DNA of 64,000 nt from contig JAEUPB010000039.1 of NCBI GenBank assembly GCA_016789955.1, positions 45,588 to 109,587 of the forward strand, written 5' to 3'. This document shows positions 25,450 through 34,027 of the stretch, in pieces (the first letter of the stretch is position 1; each line of letters opens with the position of its first letter). Source of the DNA: Rubrivivax sp. (GTDB lineage: Bacteria; Pseudomonadota; Gammaproteobacteria; Burkholderiales; Burkholderiaceae_C). The translations under genes were made by a program, and so were the position numbers. The notes below the pieces were generated by a model that ran no database searches, was not told the DNA's origin, and saw nothing but the letters and a program-made list of their open reading frames with translations.

Positions 25450-27450
25450 ATGCGCCACGAGGTGTCGTCCCGTCGCCCGCCGAGCGGGCGGCCATGGTGG
25501 GCCGGACTGCTGGGGGTGCTCGTGGTCGCTCAGGCCACCGCCGCACCGTACGTTTGGGTCGGCGCCACCGGCAGCTGGTCCGACCCGTCGAACTGGAGCC
25601 CCAGCGGCGTGCCGGATGCCGGCGATGCGGTGGCGATCCCCGTCGGGACGGCGTTGCTGTCCAGCTCACGCACCATCGACAGCCTGCGCCTGGCCGCCGT
25701 GCTGGGCGGCGCCGGAGCGCTGACCACCGGCACGCTCGCCTTCGACGGTGGCGCTCTCGGCTCCGACAGCGGTCCCCGTGGCGGCAGCGTCACCGTCACC
25801 GGGATGGCCACGCTCAGCGGCACCGCAGCGCTGACGGTGCAGGCCAGCCACGATCTCGTGCTGCGGGGCACGAGCACATGGACCGCCGGCAGCGGCAGCG
25901 TCAGCGCCTACGAGGGCGGGACGATGAGCATCGCACCGGGCGCGCACTACGCCGACCTCGGCGCCGCCTCGGCAACCGGCGTACGGGCGCTGGCAGGCTC
26001 GGATACCGGCGGGCGCTTCATCAACGACGGGCTCTACACCCGCGAGGGGCTGGGCAGCACGGCGCTGATCCACTTCGCCAACGGAGGCACGTTCGTGCTG
26101 CGCGCGGGCGCGGTGGACACCGACCGGACCTTCCGCAACACGGGCACGCTGCGCCTGGAGGGCGGCACGTTCGTGATGAAGGGCGAATCCGGCGGCACGA
26201 TCTCGATCTCGCCGGGCGCGACGCTCGAGCTGGCGAGCGTGGGTGTGCCGTTCGACGCGTGGCTCGGCGGCACGGTCGCCAATGCCGGCACGGTGCGCAC
26301 CGGCGCCGGCGTGAGCACGCTGGCCGGCACGCTGGACGGCGGCACGCTGGAGCTGCCGACCGGGACGCTGGTCGTGAGCGCCGGCGCCACCGGCACGCCG
26401 GACCGGCTGCACCTGCACGGCGGCCTGCTGGCCGGCCCCGGCACGCTGGTCACGCGCACGCTGACGCTGCAGGGTGCCACGTTCGGAGCGCCCGCCGGTT
26501 TCGCCGGCGGTGGCCTCGGCACGACGGTGGTGCTCGGCGATGCGCTGATCGACGGCACGACCACGCAGCAGCTGGACTACGGCGCGACGCTCCGGCTGCA
26601 GGGCGTCACCACGTGGACGCCGGGCGGCGGTTCGATCGCCAGCGATCACGGCGGGTCGGTGCGCGTCGCTGCGGGTGCGGTGTTCATCGACCAGGGTGCC
26701 GGCAGTGCGACCGGCGCGCACGGCTGGGGCGTTGCCCGGGACGGAAGCCGGTCGTCCAATGACGGCACCTACGTCCGCCAGGGCCCGGGACGCACGGTGT
26801 TCGACGGCTTCAACAACAACGGGTTGCTGCGCGTCGACGAAGGGGGCATCACCACCCGGCGCTTCTTCGACAACGGCGGCGAACTGCGCATCGCGCCGGG
26901 GGCCATCGTCGAATACACCGATTCCAACGTGACGCTGGACGGCAAGGTCACCGGCGGCGGCGTGCTGCGCGGCAGGAGCGGCAGCGGCCTGATCACCGTC
27001 ACCGGTGTGATCGATCCGGGCCTGACCGGCGCCCACGACACGCTCGTCGTGCAGGGCGCGCTCGCGCTGCGCGACGGCGCCGAGCTGCACCTCGATCTCG
27101 CCTCGGCACTGCTGCACGATGCGCTGGCCGTCACCGGGCTCTTCACGCCCGACGGGACGCTGTCGGTGTGGGCCGGCGACGACCTCTCGCTGCAGGTCGG
27201 CGATACGCTGACCCTCGCGACCTTCGACGCGATGGCGGCGGGCGCGGCGTTCGACGCGATCACCTGGCACGGCTTCGACGGCTACCGCTTCGACGTACTG
27301 GTGGGCACCGGCGCGATCACGCTGCGCGTGGCCGGCACAGCACCCCCCGGCGTGCCGGCCACGCCGACATGGACGCTGGTGCTGCTGGCAGCCTGGGCGG
27401 CGTCGAGCGCCGGGCGCAGGGGCGCAGGCCGAACGCCGGCCGCGGCCTGA
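25450..27450 (+). CDS. Secreted repeat protein with IPTL-CTERM-like sorting tail
   Basis: 666 residues. Signal peptide ending near QATAAPY, then WVGATGSWSDPSNWSPSGVPDAGDAV, the opening of filamentous-haemagglutinin-like or autotransporter beta-helix passengers. The middle is an array of short beta-strand, Gly/Thr-rich repeats (GTLxLxGGT type, about 60-560). The last 35 residues have VPATPTWTLVLLAAWAASSAGRR: a Pro-Thr-Trp motif, a membrane helix and basic residues, close to the IPTL-CTERM exosortase/rhombosortase-type signal. No autotransporter barrel is present. AAGGAG precedes the ATG. Likely a cell-surface protein cut and anchored or released by a sorting protease encoded elsewhere. Confidence 0.8.
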   Translation: MRHEVSSRRPPSGRPWWAGLLGVLVVAQATAAPYVWVGATGSWSDPSNWSPSGVPDAGDAVAIPVGTALLSSSRTIDSLRLAAVLGGAGALTTGTLAFDGGALGSDSGPRGGSVTVTGMATLSGTAALTVQASHDLVLRGTSTWTAGSGSVSAYEGGTMSIAPGAHYADLGAASATGVRALAGSDTGGRFINDGLYTREGLGSTALIHFANGGTFVLRAGAVDTDRTFRNTGTLRLEGGTFVMKGESGGTISISPGATLELASVGVPFDAWLGGTVANAGTVRTGAGVSTLAGTLDGGTLELPTGTLVVSAGATGTPDRLHLHGGLLAGPGTLVTRTLTLQGATFGAPAGFAGGGLGTTVVLGDALIDGTTTQQLDYGATLRLQGVTTWTPGGGSIASDHGGSVRVAAGAVFIDQGAGSATGAHGWGVARDGSRSSNDGTYVRQGPGRTVFDGFNNNGLLRVDEGGITTRRFFDNGGELRIAPGAIVEYTDSNVTLDGKVTGGGVLRGRSGSGLITVTGVIDPGLTGAHDTLVVQGALALRDGAELHLDLASALLHDALAVTGLFTPDGTLSVWAGDDLSLQVGDTLTLATFDAMAAGAAFDAITWHGFDGYRFDVLVGTGAITLRVAGTAPPGVPATPTWTLVLLAAWAASSAGRRGAGRTPAAA

Positions 27451-27474
27451 CGCGACGCGGTGGCAGCGGGGCGG

Positions 27475-28272
27475 TCAGCGCCGCCCGCCCCCCGGAACGG
27501 CCTCGAGCAGCCGCCGCGTGTAGGCGTGCTGCGGCGCGGCGAACAGCGCATCGGCCTCGCCTTCCTCCACCACGCGGCCTTGCTGCAGCACGATGACGTG
27601 GTCGCACACCAGGTCGATCACCGCCAGGTCGTGGCTGATGAACAGGTAGGCCACGCCGTAGCGGTCCTGCAGGTCCTGCATCAGGTTCAACACCTGCGCC
27701 TGCACCGAGACGTCGAGCGCGCTGACCGGCTCGTCGGCCACGATCAGCTTCGGCTGCGTGATCAGGGCCCGCGCGATGGCGATGCGCTGCCGCTGGCCAC
27801 CGGAGAACTCGTGCGGGTACTTGTCGAGGTCTGCGCTGCGCAGGCCGACGGCGTCGAGCATCGCCGCGGCGCGCTCGCGCTGCTCGACGCGCGGCACGGT
27901 GGTCAGCGAGGCCAGCGGCTCGGCCACCGTCTGCCCGACCTTGCGGCGCGGGTCCAACGAACCGTAGGGGTCCTGGAACACCATCTGGAAGCCGGCACGG
28001 GCGCGGCGCAGCTCCGCGGGCGGCAGCGCGTGCAGGTCGGTGCCGTCGAACAGCACCTGCCCGGCGGTGGGCGGCTCCAGCGCCATCACCAGGCGCGCCA
28101 GCGTGCTCTTGCCCGAGCCCGATTCGCCGACGATGCCCAGGCTGCGGCCCCGTTCGAGCGTGAAGCTCACGCCCTTCAGCGCCTGCACCTCGGCGCCCGG
28201 CTCCCACAGCTGGCGGCGCGGCAGCCGGTAGGCCTTGGCGAGGTCGCGCACCTGCAGCAGCGGGGCGGTCAT
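27475..28272 (-). CDS. Peptide-type ABC transporter ATPase (DppF/OppF-like)
   Basis: 265 residues with Walker A GESGSGKS near 45, signature SGGQRQRIAIARAL near 155, Walker B LIVADEP near 180 and the switch His in SHDLAVIDL. The C-terminal oligopeptide-HPY zinc-cysteine region common in DppF is absent, the protein ending soon after YTRRLLEAVPG. Together with the DppD-like gene it energises import of the substrate bound by the family 5 protein. Four-base overlap (28269-28272) with the DppD-like gene. Confidence 0.93.
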   Translation of the reverse strand: MTAPLLQVRDLAKAYRLPRRQLWEPGAEVQALKGVSFTLERGRSLGIVGESGSGKSTLARLVMALEPPTAGQVLFDGTDLHALPPAELRRARAGFQMVFQDPYGSLDPRRKVGQTVAEPLASLTTVPRVEQRERAAAMLDAVGLRSADLDKYPHEFSGGQRQRIAIARALITQPKLIVADEPVSALDVSVQAQVLNLMQDLQDRYGVAYLFISHDLAVIDLVCDHVIVLQQGRVVEEGEADALFAAPQHAYTRRLLEAVPGGGRR

Positions 28273-29279
28273 GCCGCGGCCTCCTTCGCCGCGACCGGCT
28301 CGGCCTCGTCACCCGGCCGCAGGCAGCGCACGCGATGGCCGGGCGCCACTTCGTCGGCGGCCGGCAAGGCCACGCGGCAGGCGTCGACGACACGCGGGCA
28401 GCGCTCGGCGAACGGGCAGCCGGCGGGCAGGTCGGCCAGCTCGGGCACGCGCCCGGGGATGGTGGCCAGCCGCGTGCCGCGCGGGATGCCCAGCCGCGGT
28501 CGCGCCGCGTGCAGGCCGCGCGTGTAGGGGTGCCAGCGGCGTGCGAACACCTCGGCGGTCGGCCCGCTCTCGGCCACGGTGCCGCCGTACATCACCAGCA
28601 GCCGCTGGACGCGGTCGGCCATCACGCCGAGGTCGTGGCTGATCAGCAGCAACGCCATGCCGTCCTCGCGCACCAGCTCGTCGATGAGGTCCAGCACCTC
28701 GCGCTGCAGCGTCACGTCCAGCGCCGTGGTCGGTTCGTCGGCGATCAGCAGGTCGGGCCCGCAGGCCAGCGCGATGGCGATCACCACCCGCTGGCGCTGC
28801 CCGCCCGAGAGCTGGTGCGGGTGGGCGTCGAGCCGCTCGCGGGCCTGCGGCAGCTGCACCCGTTCGAGCAGGCGCAGCGCCTCGGCCCGCGCGGCCGCGC
28901 CCGCCAGGCCCTTGTGCAGCCGCAAGGATTCGGCGATCTGCGTGCCGATCGTGTGCAGCGGGTTCAACGCCGTCATCGGCTCCTGGAACACCATCGCCAC
29001 GCGGTTGCCTCGCAGCCGGCACCAGTCGGCCTCGGGCAGCGTGGTGAGCTCCACGCCGTCGAAGCGCATCGAGCCGGCGACTCGCGCGCCGTCGGGCAGC
29101 AGGCCCATCAGCGCCAGTGCCGTGATCGACTTGCCACAGCCCGATTCACCGATGAGCCCCAGCGTCTGCCCGCGTTCGAGCGTGAACGAAACGTCGCGCA
29201 GCGCGTCGGCCGGCCCGCGCGCCGTGGCCAGCGTGACGCGCAGGTCGGCCACGGCGAGCAGCGGGGCGGGCGGAGTCAC
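28269..29279 (-). CDS. Peptide-type ABC transporter ATPase (DppD/OppD-like)
   Basis: 336 residues from a GTG start at 29279, which places the first strand (LLAVADLRVTL) as in other DppD proteins; no ATG is available nearby. Walker A GESGCGKS near 42, LSGGQRQRVVIAIAL near 154, Walker B LLIADEP near 176, and the C-terminal GCPFAERCP cysteine motif of the oligo_HPY domain near 295. It is coupled by a 4-base overlap to the DppF-like gene. No SD is obvious. The binding protein and permeases lie 4 kb and 6 kb away. Confidence 0.92.
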   Translation of the reverse strand: MTPPAPLLAVADLRVTLATARGPADALRDVSFTLERGQTLGLIGESGCGKSITALALMGLLPDGARVAGSMRFDGVELTTLPEADWCRLRGNRVAMVFQEPMTALNPLHTIGTQIAESLRLHKGLAGAAARAEALRLLERVQLPQARERLDAHPHQLSGGQRQRVVIAIALACGPDLLIADEPTTALDVTLQREVLDLIDELVREDGMALLLISHDLGVMADRVQRLLVMYGGTVAESGPTAEVFARRWHPYTRGLHAARPRLGIPRGTRLATIPGRVPELADLPAGCPFAERCPRVVDACRVALPAADEVAPGHRVRCLRPGDEAEPVAAKEAAA

Positions 29280-29350
29280 GTCAGCGTACGGCAGCGGTTC
29301 GGGGCGCGCCGACGATAGCGCGGGTTCGCTCGGCCCCCGGGGCCGGGGCT

Positions 29351-30463
29351 TCAGGGCGCCGAGCTGCGCCAGACGTACTGCCCGTCGGGCCGGATGTAGC
29401 CGCTCTCGCGGCCGATGCCGGCGTAGGCCAGCCCGTTCTGGAACGGCCGCGCCCAGGCGAAGCGCGGCTCGATCACGGTGCGGCCCTGGCGGTCGATGTA
29501 GCCGTGCAGCGTGCCCACCTTCACCACGGCGTAGCCGCCGGAGAACGGCCAGGCTCGGTCGGCTTTCGGCTCCAGCACCACGCGCCCCTGCAGGTCGATG
29601 TAGAGGCTGCGGCCGCCCTGCTTCACCAGCGCCAGCTGCTCGGAGTAATCCTCGGCCGACTCGTAGATCGCCGGCACGACGAGCTGCCCTGCCTTGTCGA
29701 TGTAGCCGAACTTGCCGTCGATCCACACGCGGGCGCGGCCGTCCTTGAAGTCGGTGGCGCCGCCAAAGCGCGGCGGCACGGCCAGGCGCCCGTCCACCGT
29801 CATGAAGCCCTGCTCGCGGCCTTTCCACACGCGCACCATGCCGTCGGACGGGATGCCGATGAAGTCGACGCCGTCGGGCGTGAGGTCGCGGCCACGGGCG
29901 TCGTAGACGCGGTGGGTGCGCTGCTTCGACTCGGCGCGCACCAGCCCGCCGGCCGGAGCGAGCAGCTTGTCGTGCACGGCCTGCACGACGAGCTTTCCGC
30001 TGCGGTCGATGGCGCCGTACTTCACGACACCCCAGGCATCGGCCACGCCCACCACCGCCAGGCCACCGGCGAACGGGCCGGCCTCGTCGAACGTGGGCGG
30101 GATTGCGAACTTGCCGCCGGGCTCGGCGTAGCCCCAGCGCCAACGGCCCTTGTCATCCCGAGCACCGGCGGGCACGAGACCGTCGCTGAACGGCTGCGAC
30201 CACGCCTCCTGCGGCGGCACGACCATCGTGCCGCGGGCGTCGAAGTAGGCGCTGCGCGGGCCCTTGCGGGCCAGCACCAGCGGGTCGCCGACCTTCACGT
30301 CGTCGAACTCGGGCGGCAGCACCACGCGGCCGGCGGCATCGATGAGGCCGTGCAGGTCGCCGGAGCGGATGAAGAACAGCGGCGGCATCGGCTGCGCCAC
30401 GGCGGCGCCACAGCCGAGGGCGGCGATCAAGGTGCAGGCGAGGCGGCGCAGGCGTGGGGTCAT
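29351..30463 (-). CDS. Secreted WG-repeat protein
   Basis: 370 residues. A signal peptide (ends near GAAVAQP) is followed by about seven WG-type repeats, each with a G-Y/L-I-D-x-x-G-x-x-V-I/V-P pattern (for example HGLIDAAGRVVLPPEFDDV, FGYIDKAGQLVVPAIYESA, HGYIDRQGRTVIEPRFAWA). WG repeats form beta-propeller-like scaffolds of unknown role, often in the periplasm. Transcribed alone; its 3' end is 71 bases from the DppD-like start. Confidence 0.88.
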   Translation of the reverse strand: MTPRLRRLACTLIAALGCGAAVAQPMPPLFFIRSGDLHGLIDAAGRVVLPPEFDDVKVGDPLVLARKGPRSAYFDARGTMVVPPQEAWSQPFSDGLVPAGARDDKGRWRWGYAEPGGKFAIPPTFDEAGPFAGGLAVVGVADAWGVVKYGAIDRSGKLVVQAVHDKLLAPAGGLVRAESKQRTHRVYDARGRDLTPDGVDFIGIPSDGMVRVWKGREQGFMTVDGRLAVPPRFGGATDFKDGRARVWIDGKFGYIDKAGQLVVPAIYESAEDYSEQLALVKQGGRSLYIDLQGRVVLEPKADRAWPFSGGYAVVKVGTLHGYIDRQGRTVIEPRFAWARPFQNGLAYAGIGRESGYIRPDGQYVWRSSAP

Positions 30464-30584
30464 GGCGGCGGGTCCGATGGTCCGGCCCGCATGGTGTCAC
30501 CGCGGTGTCGCCGTGGTGTTGCAGCGTTGGCGCCCGCTTGTTTCGTTTGTCGACGAAGTCGCCGACCGACCGCCAGCCTGTCGG

Positions 30585-31577
30585 TCAGCGCCCCGGGCTG
30601 GGCAGCGGCGGCGCCATCCCGACCGCGCGCCCCCCATGGCGCAGCTCGAGCAGCGCCTGCCGCATCGCCTCGGGCGGCGGCGTGGCCGGCAGCGGGCCGA
30701 CGAGCGCCCGCAGCCGCGACCCGTCGAGCGCGTGCGGCACCCGCCACAGGTACGACATGCGCACCAGCTCGCGCAGCATCGGCACCGCCACGCCGGCGAT
30801 GCGCAGCGGCCACCAGGCCATGCGGCCGCGCTTCAGCGGGCCGGCGATGCCGAGGTCGCGTGCCGCGGCCTCGATCGTGTCGAGCAGCTGCGTGCCGGTG
30901 AGCGTGTGGCCCTCGAAGTGCAGTCGCACGTGTGGCGGCAGGTCGTCGCGCGCCGAGACCGACACGAACGCCCGCGCGAGATCGGGCAGGTAGGCCCAGG
31001 CGTGCGGCACGTCCAGCGGGCCGGGGTAGGTCAGCCGCCCCGCAGCCAGGCGTTTGGCGATCAGCAGGTCGATCCAGCTGCCCTGGCCGTGGCCGTAGAA
31101 GTCGCCGGCGCGGATCACGACGCTGCGCAGCCCCGATGCGGCCCGCTCGGCGAGTTCGGCCTCGAGCTGCACGCGCAGCCGGCCCTTGGTGGTGGACGGC
31201 CGCTCGGGCGTCTGTTCGTCCAGCCGCGCCGGCATCGACTCGCCGTGGCCGTAGACATTGCCCGGCAGCAGGAAGGTCGCGCCCAGGCGCTGCGCCACGT
31301 CCATGCCCAGCCGGGCCAGCGGCAGCATCTCGGTGTCCCAGCGCGTGTAGATGGGGTTCACGGCGTAGACCACGGCGCGGGCCCCCGCGGCGGCGCGCAC
31401 GAGGGCGTCGGTGTCGGCGAGCGGGATCGCCAGCGGCTCCACCGAGGCGGCCCGCGACGACGGTGCGCGCCGCGCCTGCGCCAGCACGCGCCAGCCGGCG
31501 GCCGCAAAGGCCTGAACGGCGGCGCCGCCGAAGCGGCCGTGGGCGCCGAGGACGAGGACGGTGGGACGGTCTTGCAT
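30585..31577 (-). CDS. NAD-dependent epimerase/dehydratase family protein
   Basis: 330 residues, extended-SDR type. The nucleotide-binding start is VLVLGAHGRFGGAAVQAF, a GxxGxxG variant, and NVYGHGESMPARLDE plus RAGDFYGHGQ resemble atypical SDRs in which the YxxxK motif is replaced (LPGNVYG). It likely uses NAD(P)H; substrate is not evident. Start taken at 31577; longer starts run into the LysR promoter. Divergent from the LysR gene by 88 bases, the classical arrangement of a LysR regulator and its target. Confidence 0.87.
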   Translation of the reverse strand: MQDRPTVLVLGAHGRFGGAAVQAFAAAGWRVLAQARRAPSSRAASVEPLAIPLADTDALVRAAAGARAVVYAVNPIYTRWDTEMLPLARLGMDVAQRLGATFLLPGNVYGHGESMPARLDEQTPERPSTTKGRLRVQLEAELAERAASGLRSVVIRAGDFYGHGQGSWIDLLIAKRLAAGRLTYPGPLDVPHAWAYLPDLARAFVSVSARDDLPPHVRLHFEGHTLTGTQLLDTIEAAARDLGIAGPLKRGRMAWWPLRIAGVAVPMLRELVRMSYLWRVPHALDGSRLRALVGPLPATPPPEAMRQALLELRHGGRAVGMAPPLPSPGR

Positions 31578-31636
31578 GGTGTGCTCCGGTGACGTGCCGT
31601 CACTGTGCGCGGCCGCAGGGCATTCCGCAATCGGCG

Positions 31637-31671
31637 AGCCATGCAGCTCAGCTATACATTCCTGCATGGCT
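31637..31671. promoter_or_regulatory. 10-bp perfect inverted repeat at the LysR start codon
   Basis: AGCCATGCAG (31637-31646) and CTGCATGGCT (31662-31671) are exact reverse complements separated by 15 bases. The right arm contains the ATG of the LysR gene. The spacing and position fit an autoregulatory LysR operator, or an mRNA hairpin that hides the start codon. It lies between the divergent epimerase and LysR genes. Confidence 0.6.
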
Positions 31672-32568
31672 GACCCGGCCCGCTACGACTGGTCGCTGCT
31701 GCGCAGCTTCGTCGCCGTGCTCGACGCCGGCAGCGTGATGGGCGGCGCGCGGCGGCTGGGAGCGCTGCAGCCCACCGTCTCGCGCCACATCGCCGAGCTG
31801 GAAGCGCAGCTCGGCACGCCGCTGTTCGAACGCACGGGGCGCGGCGCGGTGCCCACCGCCGCCGCGCTGGCCATCGCCGACGCCGCGCGCGAGGTGCAGG
31901 CGGCGGCCGAACAGCTCTCGCACCGGCTCGCGCTGCGCAGCGTCGCACGTGGCGGCAGCGTGCGCGTGAGCGCCAGCCACGTCGTGGCCACGTGGCTGCT
32001 GCCCGGCGTGATCGCCGCGCTGCAGCGCGACGAAGCGGACATCCAGATCGAACTGGTGGCCTCCGACGGGCTGTCGAACCTGCTGCGGCGCGAGGCCGAC
32101 ATCGCGGTGCGCATGGTGCGCCCGCGGCAGGCCACGCTGGTGGCGCGCAAGCTCGGCGACGTGCCGCTGGTTGCGGCCGCGCATCGCAGCTACCTGCGGC
32201 GCGCCGGCACGCCGAAGCGGCCCGAGGACCTGCTCGCGCACCGGCTGATCGGCTTCGACCGCGACGACGGCATCGTGCGCGGCTTCGCCGCGATGGGCCA
32301 TGCGATGACACGCGAGCAGTTCGCCGTGCGCACCGACGACCAGGTGACCTACGGCCGACTGGTGGCCGAAGGTGCGGGCATCGGGTTCATCGCGCGCTAC
32401 CAGCTCGCGCTGTGGCCCGACGTGGTGCCGCTGCTGCCGGCGCTGAAGGTGCCGTCGCTGCCCTGCTGGCTGGTGGTGCACCGCGAGATCCGCGGCAATC
32501 CGGTGGTGCGTCGGGTCTACGACGCGCTGGCGCAGGCACTGCCGCCGCTGCTCGCGGCAGGGGCATAG
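31666..32568 (+). CDS. LysR family transcriptional regulator
   Basis: 300 residues. Winged HTH at 5-65 (DWSLLRSFVAVLDAGSVMGGARRLGALQPTVSRHIAEL) and a type 2 periplasmic-binding-like effector domain from about 90 (RVSASHVVATWLLPGVIAAL, then DIAVRMVRPRQATLVARKLGD and GIGFIARYQLAL). The small hydrophobic pocket type is common in regulators of oxidoreductase genes. It most likely controls the divergent epimerase-like gene and itself. ATG at 31666 lies within the right arm of a perfect inverted repeat. Confidence 0.93.
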   Translation: MADPARYDWSLLRSFVAVLDAGSVMGGARRLGALQPTVSRHIAELEAQLGTPLFERTGRGAVPTAAALAIADAAREVQAAAEQLSHRLALRSVARGGSVRVSASHVVATWLLPGVIAALQRDEADIQIELVASDGLSNLLRREADIAVRMVRPRQATLVARKLGDVPLVAAAHRSYLRRAGTPKRPEDLLAHRLIGFDRDDGIVRGFAAMGHAMTREQFAVRTDDQVTYGRLVAEGAGIGFIARYQLALWPDVVPLLPALKVPSLPCWLVVHREIRGNPVVRRVYDALAQALPPLLAAGA

Positions 32569-32580
32569 GCGGGCGAGCGA

Positions 32581-33105
32581 CTACGTTGCCGACGCGAGCA
32601 GGTCGGCGTAGGCCCCGGCCACACGGGGTGCGTGCTGCAGGCCCAGGTCGGCCATCAGCGCCTCGGCGATCGCGGCGCCTTCGGCATCGCTCTGGCCCTC
32701 GCGCAACACGACCTCCAGTTCGATGAAGTCCCCCAGGCCCTCGACTCGGTCGAGATGGATGCGCGTGGCGCCGCGCAGCAGCAGGAAGCGCTGCTTGCGC
32801 ACCCGGTGGCCCACGCCCAGCGCCCGCGCGAGCGCCTCGTGCAGCGCAGCGGCGTCGGGCACCGGCGCGCGCACGTAGTCGCTGGCGCGCGCTTCGGTGC
32901 CGTCGGCGCGGCGGTAGTGGATCAGCTCGGCCGTGCCGTCGGCGAACCGGCGCAGCTTCAGCCGGCCGCGGCCGGCGGGCACGGCGTAGAAGGTGTCGTC
33001 CTGCTCGATCAGCTGCTCGGGGCCGTCGGCCAGTGCGCGGGCGGTGGGCAGCAGCGCATCGATGCCGCCCGGCAGCCGGGCCTTGACCTCAACGTTGCGC
33101 GACAC
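32581..33105 (-). CDS. CYTH domain / class IV adenylate cyclase-like protein
   Basis: 174 residues forming a CYTH tunnel fold: SRNVEVKARL at the start (the ExExK motif with Asn at the first position, as in many CyaB-like proteins), LKLRRFADGTAELIHYRR, RKQRFLLLRGATRIHLDRVEGLGDFIELEVVL, where the acidic and basic residues line a triphosphate tunnel. Members are adenylate cyclases, thiamine triphosphatases or tripolyphosphatases; the exact activity cannot be told. Its start lies inside the 3' end of the DsbA-like gene (17-base overlap). Its 3' end is 12 bases from the LysR stop. Confidence 0.88.
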   Translation of the reverse strand: MSRNVEVKARLPGGIDALLPTARALADGPEQLIEQDDTFYAVPAGRGRLKLRRFADGTAELIHYRRADGTEARASDYVRAPVPDAAALHEALARALGVGHRVRKQRFLLLRGATRIHLDRVEGLGDFIELEVVLREGQSDAEGAAIAEALMADLGLQHAPRVAGAYADLLASAT

Positions 33106-33748
33106 CGGCCTCGGCGCCTGGCGCGGCGAGCTGGCGCAGCGCCTGCTCGAACACCGCGGCGGGCTGCCCGCCCTGGATCAGGTGGCGCCGGTCGATCACC
33201 ACCGAGGGCACCGACGAGATGCCGAGCTGCTGCCACTCGTGTTCGGCGGCGCGCACTTCGGCGGCATACGCGCCGCTGGCGAGCACCTCGCGCGCCGCCT
33301 CGGCATCCAGCCCGCTGCGGCCCGCGAGTTCGACCAGCACGTCGGCGTCGCCGGGGTTGCGGCCCTGCCCGTGGTAGGCCTCGAGCAGCGCCCGCTTGAG
33401 GGCGCGCTGGTGGTCGCTGCCCTGCAGCCCGGCCCAGTGCAGCAGCCTGTGCGCGTCGAACGTGTTCCACACGCGCGACCGCATGCCGAACGCGAAGCCC
33501 TCGGCGGCGCCGCGCTCGCGGATCACGCCCTGGTTGCGCGCGATCTGCTCGGGCCCGATGCCGTACTTCGACGACAGGTACTGCACCGTGTCGGCGCCCT
33601 CGGGGCCGAGCGTCGGGTTCAGCTCGAACGGCTGGAAGTGCAGCTCGATGGGCACCTCGGGCGGCAGCTGGGCCAGGGCATTCTCGAGTGCCGCCAGGCC
33701 GATGGCACACCAGGGGCAGGCGACGTCGGAGACGAAATCGATGCGCAT
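33089..33748 (-). CDS. DsbA family oxidoreductase (FrnE-like)
   Basis: 219 residues with a thioredoxin-like fold starting MRIDFVSDVACPWCAIG; the active-site CPWC is at residues 11-14. The long helical insertion and the closing SSVPSVVIDRRHLIQGGQPAAVF with a cis-Pro loop match the FrnE / 2-hydroxychromene-2-carboxylate isomerase-like branch. No signal peptide, so cytosolic, probably in thiol redox homeostasis. Overlaps the CYTH gene by 17 bases. Confidence 0.93.
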   Translation of the reverse strand: MRIDFVSDVACPWCAIGLAALENALAQLPPEVPIELHFQPFELNPTLGPEGADTVQYLSSKYGIGPEQIARNQGVIRERGAAEGFAFGMRSRVWNTFDAHRLLHWAGLQGSDHQRALKRALLEAYHGQGRNPGDADVLVELAGRSGLDAEAAREVLASGAYAAEVRAAEHEWQQLGISSVPSVVIDRRHLIQGGQPAAVFEQALRQLAAPGAEAGVAQR

Positions 33749-33790
33749 CGGGGGAGTCTAGTGGGCGCCTGGCGCGGCGACGGTGACGGA

Positions 33791-34027
33791 TCAGCGGGGG
33801 GGTTCCTCGGGCGGGTTCGGCGGCGCCGAGGCGTCGACATCCCCCGCATCCATCCCGCGCAGGGCCCTCCGCAGCATCAGCATCTGCTGCTCGAAGCGGC
33901 GGCAGGCCGAGCAGGCCAGGTAGTGCAGCCGCAGGTTGGCGCGCGCCGGGCCGCTCAGCTCGCGGTCCAGCCCCGCGCTGATCAGGCGCGTGGCCTCGTC
34001 GCAGCCGATCTGGCGCGCGGCCCTCAT
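33791..34027 (-). CDS. Zinc-finger anti-sigma factor, short
   Basis: 78 residues. The core RLHYLACSACRRFEQQM has the H-x3-C-x2-C zinc motif of ZAS anti-sigma factors, preceded by CDEATRLISAGLDRELS. There is no membrane segment, so it is a cytosolic redox- or metal-sensing anti-sigma factor. It overlaps the ECF sigma gene by four bases (34024-34027), as such pairs normally do. Confidence 0.85.
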   Translation of the reverse strand: MRAARQIGCDEATRLISAGLDRELSGPARANLRLHYLACSACRRFEQQMLMLRRALRGMDAGDVDASAPPNPPEEPPR

